Assembly (NCBI GenBank): GCA_036768485.1
Contig: JAVLUZ010000142.1
Location: forward strand, 14,728,407 to 14,792,406
Reading direction: 5' to 3'
DNA length: 64,000 nucleotides
DNA from: Mermis nigrescens
Lineage: Eukaryota > Nematoda > Enoplea > Mermithida > Mermithidae
The translations under genes and the position numbers were made by a program. Below are positions 39,055 to 51,330 of the stretch, in pieces; the first letter of the stretch is position 1, and every line of letters begins with the position of its first letter. The notes beneath the pieces are model-generated. The model did no database searches, had not been told where the DNA came from, and saw only the letters and a program-made list of their open reading frames with translations.

Positions 39055-40550
39055 ACATGATTTTATTGATTAAAACTAAAGAACAAGTGCTTGTGATTTT
39101 TGTCTTACTGGTATAATTGGAAATTGCATTTAAAATAGTATTACTTAAATACAATAGAAGAATAAGTGCTACACGAGTTTTAATCGTTTTTGTATAAGGC
39201 TATTGAGATTTATATTTTCTCGACATGCTAACAATATTTTTGATCTAAGTGAACAAATTTTTGTATTTTTTGGAAATTTTTTGTAAAGTTTGGAAAAATT
39301 TTTGTAAAGTTTGGGAACTTTTTTGTGAAATTCGGAAAATTTTTTGTAAAGTTTGGAAAATTTTTTGCAGAGTTTGGAATTAATTTTGTGTGCTTAAGCA
39401 TAGGACTTTTGCAGAGTTTGGAAACTTTTTTGTAAACTTTGGAAATTTTTTTGCAAAGTTTGGAAATTATTTGTAAAGTTTGAAAATTTTTTTGTAAAGT
39501 TTGGATTTTTTTGTAAAGTTTGGAACATTTTTTAGTAAGGTTTGGAATATTTTTTGTTGAAGCCTGAACAAAACTTGTAAAATTTAGAACAAAGCATGTA
39601 AAAGTCATAAGAAAGTTTTATAAATGTTTAGAAATCCCAATTCAACCATAATTAAAGGGGTATATATCTGCCCATATTGCATCCAAAAATCCTTGTTTTT
39701 ATTGCCTAAGTTAATAAGGCAAGTTGCAGAGATAAGCATAATAGGTATACTGTTAAGCATCAGAACAGAAATTTGTATTTGTGAGGCTGTGTTATCTGCC
39801 TTATTGGGAAGGTGTAGCATGATATAAAGCTAGTATTGCACTGTGCGCTTAAAATTTCTTGTTAATTGATAACAAGCATAATAAAGCTAGCCTAAGCACA
39901 CCAAATGTGCCAGAAATACTCATATTGTATACTTAAAACTATTCAAATTCCACACTTTATTGAGATAGCGTGTGCTGCAAAAAAACAACATAATTCTCTT
40001 TGTTATTTTTCTCACAAGCAGGCTACAATGCGCATGCCTGCATACATGAGCAGCCCTGCATGCCTGAAATCGAATTATATTGGCGTATACCCACCTATCA
40101 AGAAAGGCTACAGCTTACAACTACTCATCCTGAATGATCCAAATATGCGCTTATCAGGGGGTGCTGATAGTGTTATCTGTTTTTAGGAGTATTATTGCTT
40201 ACAGCCCAAATTCTTAACATCAGATATAGAACGCTGTTTAGAATGAAAAGGATTAATTTTGCTCAATGAAAGGCTGTGCCTATCAGTTCTTGGCAATACA
40301 CTATGCAGCAGAGCTTTCTATAGGGGTGGGGCAAATCCCCCTTCCTCAGGGTTAAATACTGTTAGGCGATTTTAGCGAAATTTAACGCGGCCAAGTAGTA
40401 CATTTCTGTATGATTTCAGCGAACTTTCACACCAAGTAGTACATGAGTTCTGTTTTTACCCATAAAATTCCTAGAATGAAGTGAAAATGAACTGATTAGT
40501 CTATTTTAGCGACAAAATTCTTATATTTTCGACTAATAAAGATATTATGA
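39055..40550 (+). repeat. Large palindrome, left arm
   Basis: About 1.5 kb that matches 40,960-42,440 in reverse complement with moderate divergence. Both arms carry a GTAAAGTTTGGAAA array and short unsupported frames (MRMPAYMSSPACLKSNYIG and MLHLPNKA...). The mirror axis is near 40,755. Confidence 0.85.
39260..39560 (+). repeat. GTAAAGTTTGGAAA array, copy 2
   Basis: About a dozen ~20-bp units. The internal variant 'gtttggaattaattttgtgtgc' matches 'gtttggaatcaattttatatgc' of copy 1. Confidence 0.8.
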
Positions 40551-40959
40551 ATAGTTTGTGTGGGAGGATTCCTCCCACCCATATAGAAAGCTGGAAATTT
40601 TTTTGTAAAGTTTGGAAATTTTTTTGTAAAGTTCGGAAATTTTGCGTAAAGATTGGAAAAATTTTTGTAAAGTTTGGAAACTTTTGTAAAGTTTGGAACA
40701 TTTTTTCTTACTTGTATTAAAACCTGCAACATTAAGTGAGCAATTTTGCAACATGACAAGCATCAGGCTGTATGCTTTTTGTCTGTATCATGAAAAACAT
40801 CATCTTAGTACAAGTTTATCTTTATGGCAGAGTTTCCCAAGTTCAAAACTTCAGGGAAAGGGATACAGACCTTATATTTGAGACCACTAATTTAGAGTTT
40901 TTGTTATACAAAATCTCATAGTGCAGAAAAACGCAATTCTTTTTATCAGTTCTGTTTAC
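40551..40959. other. Centre of the large palindrome
   Basis: About 410 bp not shared between arms. It contains a short GTAAAGTTTGGAAA array (40,590-40,710) and otherwise no gene. Confidence 0.6.
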
Positions 40960-42440
40960 TATTCTTATTATCTTTATTAGTGGAAAATATAAGAATTTTG
41001 TCGCTAATATTGACTAATCACTTCATTTTAACTTTATTCTAGAAATTTTATGGGTAAAAACAGAACTCATGTACTACTCGGTGTGAAAGTTCGCTTAAGT
41101 CATACAGAAATGTACTACTTGGCGTTAAATTTCGCTAAAATCGTCTAACAGTGTTCTCGAGGAAGAGGGATTTGCCCCACCCCTAGAGAAAGCTGTGCTG
41201 CATAGTGTATGGCCAAGTACTGATAGGCACAGCCTTCCATTAAGCAAAATTAATCCTTTCCTTCTAAACAGCATTCTATATGTGATGCTAAGAATTTGTG
41301 CTAGAAGCAATAATACTGTTAAAAATAGATAACACTATCCGCACCCCTGATAAGCGCATATTTGGATCATTCAGGATGAGTAGTTGTAAGCTATAGCTGT
41401 TCTTGATAGTTGGGTATAAGCCAATATAATTCGATTTCAGGCATGCAGGGCTGCTCATGTATGCAGGCATGCGCATTGTACTACTTGTGAGAAAAATAAC
41501 AAAGAGAATTCTGTTGTTTTTTGCAGCACACGCTATCACAATAAAGTGTGGAATTTGAATAGTTTTGTATATACAATATGAGTATTTCTGGCACATTTAG
41601 TGTGTGCTTAGGCTAGCTTTATCATGCTCGTTATCAACTTAACGAGCAAAGTTTAAGCGCACAGCGCAATACTAGCTTTATATCATGCTACACCTTCCCA
41701 ATAAGGCAAATAACGCAGCCTCACAAATACAAATTTCTGTTCAGATGCTTAACAGTATACCTATTATGTTTATCTCTGCAACTTGCCTTATTAACTTAGG
41801 CAATAAAAACAAGGATTTTGGATGCAATATGGGCAGATATACCCTTTTAAATATGGCTGAATTCGGATATCTAAACATTTATAAAAGTTTCTTCTGCCTT
41901 TTACAAGCTTTGTTTTAAATTTTACAAGTTTTGTTCCGACTTCCACAAAAAATATTCCAAACCTTACACAAGATGTTCCAAACTTTACAAAAAAATTCCA
42001 AACTTTACAAAAAAAATTTCCAAACTTTACAAAAAAATTTCCAAACTTTACAAAAAAGTTTCCAAACTCTGCAAAAGTCCTATGCTTAAGCACACAAAAT
42101 TAATTACAAACTCTGCAAAGAATTTTCCAAACTACTTTTACAAAAAAAATTTCCGAACTTTCACAAAAAAGTTTCCAAACGTCTACAAAAATGTTTCAAA
42201 ACTTTGCAAAAAATTTCCTAAAAAATACAGAAATTTGTTCACTTAGAACAAAAATATTGTTAGCATGTTGAGACAATATAACTATCAATAGCCTTATACA
42301 AAAACGATTAAAACTCGAGTAGCACTCATTCTTCTATTGTATTTAACTAATACTATTTTAAAAGCAATTTCCACTTATACCAATAAGACAAAAATCACAA
42401 GCACTTGTTCTTGTAATTTTAATCAATAAAATCATGTGTT
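40960..42440 (-). repeat. Large palindrome, right arm
   Basis: Inverse of 39,055-40,550. It includes the inverted array at 41,915-42,215 ('tttccaaactttacaaaaaa'). Confidence 0.85.
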
Positions 42441-42870
42441 TACATAAGACATTGTAAAGAATAAGCATACCTAAAATCTTCTAATCAGACGATTTTTAAA
42501 CTCTGCATGAAATTTGTTGAATTTTAGGAGGTTATAAGTACAAAATGCAGTACTTTTGGATTATTTCATCTTTTTCATGTTTATTCTTGCAGATACGCAG
42601 CCTTCAAGCTATACTTTAGCTTGTCACCTTTATGTGAAATAACTTCACCTCCATAGGTATGCAACTTGAACAGCTTTAGTGGTTTTTAATTGTATGCTCA
42701 AACAAATCTCGGAATCTTTATGCATCATTTACTCAATTCACACGACACATATCAAATTTAGCTGAAGTGAGTCTAAAGTTTTATCCCAACTTTGTGCTTA
42801 TTATGCTGTATTTCCTCAAATCGAATCACTGAAATCACTGAAAAAAATTTTTCTCAATCAATTAAAAAAT
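42441..42870. other. No gene recognised
   Basis: AT-rich sequence between the palindrome and the TBP fragment. Confidence 0.35.
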
Positions 42871-42879
42871 GATTTTATT

Positions 42880-43098
42880 ATGGGTTCTGCTTATTTAGGG
42901 TATCGTATTATTCTATATAAATTTTATGAGATGGTAAATGGGAAGTGCATGTGCGAAGTAGAATTGTTTCTTTGTTTAGTATACAAGTTTAGAAATGTAA
43001 CATTTTTGCTGTTTACAAGTGGGAAAATGATTCTTACGGGTGCAAAACTAGAACACGAGTTGCACGTTGCATATATAAATAGTTTCAGCATTACTTGA
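42880..43098 (+). pseudogene. Second, truncated Polinton TBP copy
   Basis: Encodes only repeat 2 of the TBP fold: GSAYLGYRIILYKFYEMVNG, then CEVELFLCLVYKFRNVTF and LLFTSGKMILTGAK. It is a close relative of 32,827-33,342 but lacks repeat 1 and has LCL in place of PGL. As at copy 1, the 3' end is followed by a GTAAAGTTTGGAAA-type array (43,125-43,400, inverted). So a TBP-array segment from a second Polinton copy or a duplication is stranded here. Confidence 0.9.
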
Positions 43099-43124
43099 GA
43101 AATGCCCTATTGAATAGCAAAAGT

Positions 43125-43400
43125 TTCAAACTTCACAACAAATTTTCCAAACTTTACAAAAAAATTTCCAAACCTTATAAGAATTTTCCAAACTTTACAA
43201 AAAATTTTCCAAACTTTGCAAAATTCCTCTGCTTAAGCACGCAAAATTAATTCCAAACTCTGCAAAAAATTTTCCAAACTTTACAAAAAATTTTCCAAAC
43301 TTTACAAAAAATTTCTAAACGTTTACAAAAAATTTCCAAACTCTACAAAAAAAATTTTTAAACTTTACAAAAACTTTATAAAAGATATTCCAAATTTAGG
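43125..43400 (-). repeat. GTAAAGTTTGGAAA array, inverted, beside TBP fragment
   Basis: About twelve copies of 'ttccaaactttacaaaaaa', downstream of the TBP fragment exactly as array 1 follows the intact TBP gene. Confidence 0.8.
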
Positions 43401-43762
43401 CATCTTGATGGGCTGCGAGATCATTAATTTTACTCTTTTTAATCCTATTGTAAAAAATTGATTCGCCAATGCGCTAGTCAACAAAATGCATAGATAAATT
43501 TGTATCATAAAAAATGCTACGCCAATGTGCTTATTTATCAGTTGATAAATTCCAAACAGGCTGCCAATGCGCAATATTACCAGCTGCGAAAAAATTGCTT
43601 CGCCGATGCGCAATATTACTAATGCGTCACACGGTTTCGCCAATGCGCTATATTACTACCTAATTGTGTCTGTTTATAGGCTATTATAATCATGATGTTT
43701 CGGTCTATTTTGCATTAAACGGCCAAACAAGCAGGCTATTAGCGGTGGAAGACCTCCATTTT

Positions 43763-43793
43763 TTACACACACACATACACACACACACATACA

Positions 43794-43887
<94 letters not shown>

Positions 43888-43893
43888 CACATG
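43763..43893. repeat. (CA)n microsatellite
   Basis: Over 100 bp of CA dinucleotides with rare interruptions. Frames across it are artefacts. Confidence 0.97.
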
Positions 43894-44082
43894 CACACTA
43901 GGTACATAGGTATCATGTATCATAGTTGGCGCGAAGCAGACTGTGATGGTGTTTGACTGGGTGGGCTGGACACGCCTTCTCCCACATGCCTCATCATTGT
44001 CTATCCCTCATCGTTGAGCATATGAGAAAAGCCAGGGCACAAGACACAATATTTCACCACCTCCGCCTATGCTGTAAGATAG

Positions 44083-44199
<117 letters not shown>

Positions 44200-44223
44200 T
44201 TGTGTTGCGCCCCATGTTAATTC

Positions 44224-44740
44224 ATGAACATTCCAAAATTTAAGCTCAGTACAGCTGAATTGGTTAAAAATTATGGAAAAACAAACTTTTTCATATGCTC
44301 GCTTTGCACTACTTCACACATTACACTAGTCCCCCTACAAAACACAACAATACTCCCTAGGACTGGGCAACTTATATTGCCTTCGTTTCGGAAACAGCTG
44401 TTTTGGAACCAGCTATTACTGTAGAACCCTTTTTCAGGACCCCCACCTAGGCTCACTGATGGGACTGGGCAGGTGGCGGTTGTGGACCCCACACGGGGAC
44501 TGCTACCCCCAGCACACTTACACTGCCAATGTTGTTTCGGAACAAGTTGTTTCGGAACCAACTGTTACTGTAAAAAAATGAAGCTCTCGAAGCTTATGCA
44601 TTCATGTAATGTGAATAATAAACATTCTAAAATTGGTTAAAAATTAGAAAACACTTTTTCCCTAAGCTTGCTTTACACTACTTTACACTTTACACTAGTC
44701 CCTCCACAAAATACAACAACACTCCCTAGGACTGGGCAGC
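44224..44740 (+). repeat. Direct duplication
   Basis: 44,224-44,370 and 44,620-44,735 share 'gtccccctacaaaacacaac' and 'actccctaggactgggca' in the same order. This is a diverged tandem duplication of about 390 bp. Non-coding. Confidence 0.7.
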
Positions 44741-44929
44741 TGTTACTGTAAAAAATCGATAAAATGCGGAGGAACCCCCTTTTAGGACCTCCGTTGCCTT
44801 GTTGGTGGTCCCCAGGCACTCCTCAGGCTTACAAGTAGGTCCGGGCAGGTCCCCAACCCATTTGCTCCCTGGCGCGACCTCGATTTTGGGCCAGGGAGCA
44901 GATCTGCTTATTTTATAACACAACAACGC

Positions 44930-45200
44930 TATAAGATATGAGTCTAGGGTGGCAGGGTATACTACTCATTGGGTATGTTATAACGTGTCCTATGCTGCAG
45001 CATTGCTTATCTTACAGCATTAGGGTATGTTATAACGTGTTCTATTCTATAGCATTGCTTATCTTATAGCATTTAGTATGTTATAACGTGTCCTATCCAA
45101 TAGCATTGCCTAAAGCGTTGGGTATGTTATAACATATCCAATGCTAGAAAATATGCAACGCTATAAGGTAGGGCACGGTTTAGCATACCAGTGTTTTGCC
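44930..45200 (-). repeat. Satellite related to the 22-kb Helitron array
   Basis: Units of 'gtatgttataacgtgtcctat' and 'gcattgcttatcttatagca'; in reverse complement they resemble the 51-bp units at 22.5 kb. Confidence 0.7.
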
Positions 45201-45249
45201 TATGTTATAACGCGCGAGGTTCAGCAACCCGAAAATGGTGTAAACCGAC

Positions 45250-45485
45250 TTTTGGTGCACTTTTAGAAATTGGCGAGACATCTAGAAAACCCTATGCTTA
45301 AGCATAGGGCGCCCTCCCAGCTAAAGTATGTACAGGGTGTCAGGATGGGTTTGGAAAATTTTGAATGCCGCTACGAACCATTCTCGGGGTAGACCGATCT
45401 CGGGCCCAAGTGTCGGTCCACCATCTATTACGGGGCCGGAGCCAACCCCGAACACACAAACAGACTTTCTAAAATATTTATAAGA
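45250..45485 (-). mobile_element. 5' end of a second Helitron
   Basis: Reverse complement starts A|TCTTATAAATATTTTAG, then GTTCGGGGTTGGCTCCGG and CCCTATGCTTAAGCATAG, matching the 5' end of the Helitron at 21,993. The expected A precedes the TC. The element would extend leftwards; its 3' hairpin and CTAG end were not found. Confidence 0.65.
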
Positions 45486-45569
45486 TCGGCAGTGGCGCAG
45501 CTGGACTTCTGATTATGGGGGACGAAAATTTCGAAGTTGGATATCTCAACAACAACTTATGAATAGGCA

Positions 45570-46260
45570 AATGTGATGATGTTTTTGAGCTTTTCTTAAC
45601 GAGTCGACACATTGGAGGAAAATTTTAGAAAAATCAAATTTCTGATTTCAATTATATGTAAACAACTTTGCTGTATATAAATAAGATTATGCGCGAAACG
45701 CCCGAAAATTTAAGGCTTATCAGCTCGAAAAGTATTCTAAAATCTCTTCTAGCGGTCCTTAACATACGCTTTAAGAATATTTTAATTTTTCCTTTGAGGT
45801 ACCCTTTAAAAAGAATTCATACCTTCAAAATTTTAGGTAGACTAGTCCCACATTCCCTTCCACAGCTGTGTGTTAATGATCAAATGCATAAAAATCGTTA
45901 AACAATTATTTAAAAAATTTTTAAAATCTCAGTCTGGCGTCGTCTGGATTCTAGGGGTCTTTTGTATTTGGGATTTCCAGATCCTAAGACTATGTATAGC
46001 TCAAATTCTCTTAATGGACCTGACAGAATGTATTTGTAGTAACGTCGCATCCCACAAAATCAAAACAAATATTTTCGCATAATTGGTAAATTGAAGTCAA
46101 AAATGAAAAAATAAAACTTCTTTCGATCAAGTACCAGGATTCGTATGAATTCAAGTCGCTTTTACGCTATTTTGAAATCTGTACTTTTCTGGGCTCTATG
46201 AGCTGAAAGAACCTCCTTTGTTAATTCTCCATCCAGACCGACCATACCGTGATTACGGTC
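45570..46260 (+). repeat. R3 repeat copy
   Basis: Matches 11,040-11,660 ('gcgcgaaacgcccgaaaattt', 'agcggtccttaac', 'cagaccgaccat'). Confidence 0.55.
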
Positions 46261-46923
46261 TTTTTAACGATGGAGAATACCCGTAAGCCACATCGATAAA
46301 AATCAAAAATTTGTTTCACAGGTAATCCCTTTTGAACATTATAAAAGCCGAAATCAAGCGGCTCCCAAAAAATGATCACGTTTCGCAAAGAAGCCTGAAT
46401 ACGCTATAAAACATCATTCAAAATAATTCCGTCGTATTTTGCCCACAAATCATCTATCTAAACCCTATGAAATAAGATATATTTTGAAGATTTAATTTGA
46501 TGGTACATAATTATAATTCGGTAAAATTTAACGTTAATTTAATAAAATAATATACTTTGATGTAATATAATTAAATAAAATCAGATCAAATGTCTAAACT
46601 ACGAGTACAACGAGTGCGCTGGCAAGCCGCTGAAATAATTAATTTCAAGCGATCAAACTGAATTACGCGCTTAATATTTAATATTTAGGATTTTAAGATT
46701 TAGTTTAAATTATATTTTAATAAATTAGTTTTAAAGCCTTTAAAAAAAGTTTGATTTCAGACTTAAACGATCGAGGGGAAGTCCATAATCCTTTTCGAAT
46801 GCACTGCATCAATTCTAACGCTCGTCGTTCGCTGAATGACGTAGACTTGCTTTTTGAAACATCCATGGCTAGTACATTTACTGGAGCCAACTCAGTAAAA
46901 AGCTTATTGCTGCATCGTGGGCA
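46261..46923. other. No gene recognised
   Basis: AT-rich. The minus-strand 71-codon frame near 46,717-46,932 has no recognisable domain. Confidence 0.35.
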
Positions 46924-47178
46924 TAGGTGCACGGCACCAAAATTCTAAGGGGAAGAGGGGGTGCAAGATTTCTCAAAGGTCAAAAAGTGGTCTTAAAAAT
47001 GGTGGTGGTATGGCGAAATAACACCATTTTTTAACATTCCTCATCGAGCACTATCCATTGGTATCGAAAAATTTCAAAAAAAACGAAAAAATTTACAAAA
47101 ATTGAATTCTGAAGGGGGTATTTTGGTTTCTGGGGTGCATGCATACCCCCTAAAACTTCCCCCGCGCCCAGGTATGAT
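46924..47178 (-). repeat. R1 repeat copy
   Basis: Reverse-oriented copy: 'caccaaaattctaagggg', 'tcgagcactatccattggta', ending near 'cccaggtatg'. Confidence 0.6.
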
Positions 47179-48780
47179 CGTCGGCGATAAAATAAACATA
47201 TTAAGATCGAAATTCGAATTTCTTGAAAGATTTAAAAAATATTCAAAATATCTACAATATAAAAATATTTTTGCAAGACTTTTATAGAAAATTTTAAAAA
47301 TATTTAAACTTCAATAACAAATAGGATATCCAAGTAGGGTAGCAAACTAGAGATTTGCTCATAATTCAAGGGTTAATTAAGAAGCCGTGGAAAAGCTTCG
47401 GAGGATAGTTAAAAAATAATAACTTACATATAAACTGGTATTCTGTTTCCCGTTTTTTTTGTCATTTTTGTCAAATTGTGCATTAATTGCTTCTTTTTTC
47501 GAAGAATAAACTTTTAACTTATCATGTTCGTCTCCTGATTTCAACTGAATAAAGCCAGACGGACATTTCAGAATAATTTTCCTCCGACTGTGTCAATTGA
47601 ACGGGAAGTTTAGAGATAAAGCACACTGAAAAATTTTAATTAAATCATTTTTTGCTGAAAAATATTTGTTTAGTTCTTATCAAATATGTTTATCTGCACA
47701 AAGGTAAGACCATGTGTTAATTGTCAAGTTGAAAATTTTGGACTAATTGAAAAGCAAAAAGTTGACTAGGCCAACTGTGTTTTATATGTTTGCTGTTCGG
47801 CATATTATTTCCATCAAATAATCATTCGACGATGGGAGGATGATTCCCAATTCGACAGTTTCCATAATTTTTTAGTTGATAGTCAACGTTTTAAGCTAGT
47901 GAATTTTTCTCAAATTTAACAGTGACGGTGAAAGGACTGCAAAAGAAGTATATTTTGATTGAGACGGCAGAAAAGCATCAAAATGGCGTGAACGAATTCT
48001 GCCTGAAATTGAGAGGGTGAAAAATCAGACTCTGAGGATGTGGTTAGACAACGGCCGATTTTAGAAACCCCACCCCCACTTACGCATTTGATAATTAAAA
48101 TGATAAGACGCTGGCCCGACGCGTAATTTCAAACCGCAGGCCTTTGTTATGTATGTACTAGGGTCAAGCGACCGCTAGAAATAAAGCCACAAGGCCTCAA
48201 TATGCCAATTATTAATGGACTAATCATAAATTAACTGACCAATTAACTAATTAGAAATGCTCACGAGCATAAACAAAATATGCTGATTTCATTTTTTTGT
48301 AATTTGGTAAATTGATCTCCGTCACTGCACATGTGAAAAGGAGGTATTTGGAGCATTATCTACCCAAAGTTGGACGTCCTGCCCATCCACCTAAAGTCAG
48401 GAAATTTGGAACTCCCCCATTTTCGGAGAAAACTTGCGTTTTTTAGCTGCTATTAGGTATTTTTCTGCCATTTTCAGCCAAAATTTGGAGTCATTTACCC
48501 CCTCCTGCCTAAAAATTTCCAGCGACCCCCACCCAAATAATTCGAGTCGTTATTTGTGTAGTCGCCACCATAGATGCGCAGCATCGCGGATCTGGTGGGT
48601 GGGGTCAGCCTATCTGGGGGGCGGGTTAGAAAGTTAATGGTATCATTCTTTTTCGGCCTAAATTTTAGTTCCCCAGAAATTTCTTTCATTCGGTCCTCCC
48701 CGCTCCAATGCCTGGTCGTCGCCGGCTGCTAGATATTTAAAGTCCGTTTGACCTTCACTAATTTATATATGTTGTCTTAG
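47179..48780. other. No gene recognised up to the Ser195 exon
   Basis: Unique-looking AT-rich DNA plus a C-rich repeat at 48,340-48,720. It could be intron of the protease gene whose last exon starts at 48,781, but no His or Asp exon was found here. Confidence 0.35.
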
Positions 48781-49002
48781 GGTGATTCGGGAGGAGCGGA
48801 CGCTTGTCGAGGCAAAGGTAAAGGTCCCGCTACTTTAATGGGCATTGTAAACGGACGAAACGTTTATAAATATTATCGTGATCCTTCGCATTATTATTAT
48901 CATTTTTATCACGCTTTCGTACCATGCTACGTGACATGGATAAAGGGAGTGATGAAAGGCGTGGGGTGCGAGTCAAAAAAATCATGTTTTAAATGCTGGT
49001 AG
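48781..49002 (+). CDS. S1 serine protease last exon (Ser195), gene C
   Basis: After the acceptor GTCTTAG (to 48,780) the frame opens GDSGGADACRGKGKGP, with the catalytic serine in a near-canonical GDSGG. It continues through a YRDPSHYYYHFYHAF stretch and VPCYVTWIKGVMKG, the C-terminal helix region, and stops at 49,000-49,002. It is on the plus strand and belongs to a different gene from the minus-strand protease at 9.6-24.5 kb. Other exons are not visible in the window; either they are far upstream or this is a stranded exon. Confidence 0.7.
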   Translation, partial: GDSGGADACRGKGKGPATLMGIVNGRNVYKYYRDPSHYYYHFYHAFVPCYVTWIKGVMKGVGCESKKSCFKCW

Positions 49003-49009
49003 TCACGAT

Positions 49010-49403
49010 TCATATTATATGTCAACATTAATCATACACAAGGGCTGGGTCGTATATATGGGGGGCGGCCACTCCCTTGTCCCCGGCCGAAAAAATTTTT
49101 TTGAACAAATAAAATGGACGGAAAGATGGAAAATTGCATTCATTTGTCATAAAATCTTCAAATTTTCAACGCTTCGCGTCACACGTCTCAAGTTTTAAAG
49201 ATAATTTGGTCTCAAGTGCGACCGAAGAATGACACTTTAATAAAATTTCACGCAAAAATTTTTTCTGAAAAGGTTAAAATTTTATGATTTTATCGGATAG
49301 AGCGTGTATGCGGTTTCTTCAATCTGCTTCGATGAAATTTCCGGAGATGATACCAATTTACGTTGAGTCCTCCCCGTTCCTCCCTCCAGGTGAATCCTGG
49401 ATC
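49010..49403. other. Repeat fragment, no gene
   Basis: 49,035-49,230 ('gggggcggccactcccttg', 'aacgcttcgcgtcac') resembles the hAT/R2-type families. No coding signal. Confidence 0.4.
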
Positions 49404-49665
49404 CAACCAAACGTGAGCGTGGGTGGTTTGGGGGTGTGCACCCTCAGAAGGCCGAATACCTCCCAAAACACAGAAATACGCCCCCAGAATTCTGTTATTG
49501 AATTTTTTGTTTTTTTCGGTATGTTGATGCCATTGGATAGTGCTCGCTGAGAAACGTCGAAAAATGGCGTTTTTTATATACCACCACTTTTAAGATCATT
49601 TGTCGACCTTTAAAAAATGTTGCACCCCTTCCCCCAGAATTTTGGTGCCGCCCACCTATGGATAC
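49404..49665 (+). repeat. R1 repeat copy
   Basis: Ends 'cgtgagcgtgggtgg' and 'ccgcccacctatgg', interior 'gatgccattggatagtgctc'. Confidence 0.65.
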
Positions 49666-51330
49666 AACCTGCATATTGGTACTCACGTTTTCGGTTGTTT
49701 TAGAAAAACTGAGGATCGAAGAAAAATGTAAAAATCGATATCTGGGCAAGGCGCTGTTTTTTACGTTATTAAAATAGAAAAAAATCTCAAAATACAACAA
49801 ATTCTCAAAAACTCACGTGTGGTGTTGCTGACTTCTGCTAATTAAGCCAATCCCTACGCCCGTGTGTGCTGCTGATGATCATGATGCTTATCGTTGGTTT
49901 AAGTACGACGTTGGAATATTAGCAAGCTGATGAAAATGAAAATGTTGTTCTGGTTGCTTTGATATCGACGAATAAATTACCAAGTGTGCCTACAGCGATT
50001 ACTTTTGATCTATTTGTTATTATAAAAAAAGAGTAAAGCAATAATAGCAATGGTTGTGCTATGCACAATTTAGACTGCATATTGATAAAGTATGGTAAAA
50101 ATCTTGAGCCCTCAGCAAATACCACGCACGTACGTTGAATTTTCGATGGCCCAGAGAAGGATAGAATAAAAAGTTTTTCTAAAGGAATGATAAAAAATCG
50201 GGAAAAGTAAAATCCGGAAACGGAAACTGAAACAATGAGTGAAATCTGGAAACGTAAATGATTGTGCAATCCGATTCTGCCGGGGGTTTCTCCGCTCTAA
50301 GAATTGTCCGAAGTGGCGGAAGTGAAGTCTCCCAAGTAGGCTTACCAGGGCGAACACCCTGACCACGTTTTAGGCAAAATTTCTCCCACTGAAGCGGAAT
50401 TTTAGGGCTCTTAGCTGCTGGATAAATTTTGTGGTATTGAAACATTTATGGCGCTTTAGCCTGAAGTTCGAAAAAATACGCTGTGCAGTGTGCATATATG
50501 GCCAATTTAGCAGTCCTTTTAATTAAATTCTGAACAGTAGTGTGGGTATTTAAATCTTAAAATTATTTCGTTCAAACTCTAATTTTAATTAAGTATCACC
50601 AGACCAAAAGTTTTAGGTTTCAAAAGTATTAAAGTAAAAAATGTCCATTATATGTGCGAGTATATAAACTGATTAAGAAAATAGTAGGTAGAAGAAATGG
50701 GAAAAATTTTGAAGGAGAATACTTTTTCGCCGCTTTAGATTTCGACTTGGCCAGGTAAAAGAGTCCATACAGCGGGGTTAATACGAAGAAACTGGCCGCT
50801 TCTAGTGAGTTGCATAGTCTCCAAACGACTTATGCGTTCTTTTGAATTATTTTTGATCTTCATAGTTTGCACTAAGAACACACGCTTTCGTAAATGTAGG
50901 GGCCTGTATCTACAAGAGCGACACAGGCGCGCCTGACATTTGCCTTTCGGGACTTACTTACGTAGGTACCTACATAGACTGCTCTTAGCGCTGGTTCCGA
51001 TCGCGTAGTCGCTAACAACTTCGATCTTCTGAACCCTTGTAGACCTACGGCTTCGACTCCCTCCGCTAAGGTTGCTGGATCAGCCTTATCGAGTAACGAA
51101 CGCCTCATTTTTATATTCTTGGCTCACTTCGTTGCCTGAATTCAAATTGTGGTCGATCCGTTTGATTAATGCAGACGTCTTTCTCTCATAATCTACTTAT
51201 TCCATTGTTCTTCGATCCGATGAAATGTTCATTCGAACGATATTTTGATTGATAGCGTGTATAACCGTACACTAAGCAAAAAGACCCGCCAAGAGTTCAA
51301 GTCGCCAAATGGCAAGAGGCTAATTGAACA
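49666..51330. other. No gene; may include the LINE 5' UTR
   Basis: Nothing recognised. The part after about 50,870 may be the 5' UTR of the LINE that starts coding at 51,331. Confidence 0.35.

Noticed and set aside
39605..41918. Conserved short proteins in both palindrome arms
   Set aside because: The frames are shared because the arms are copies; no domain, and frame ends differ between arms.
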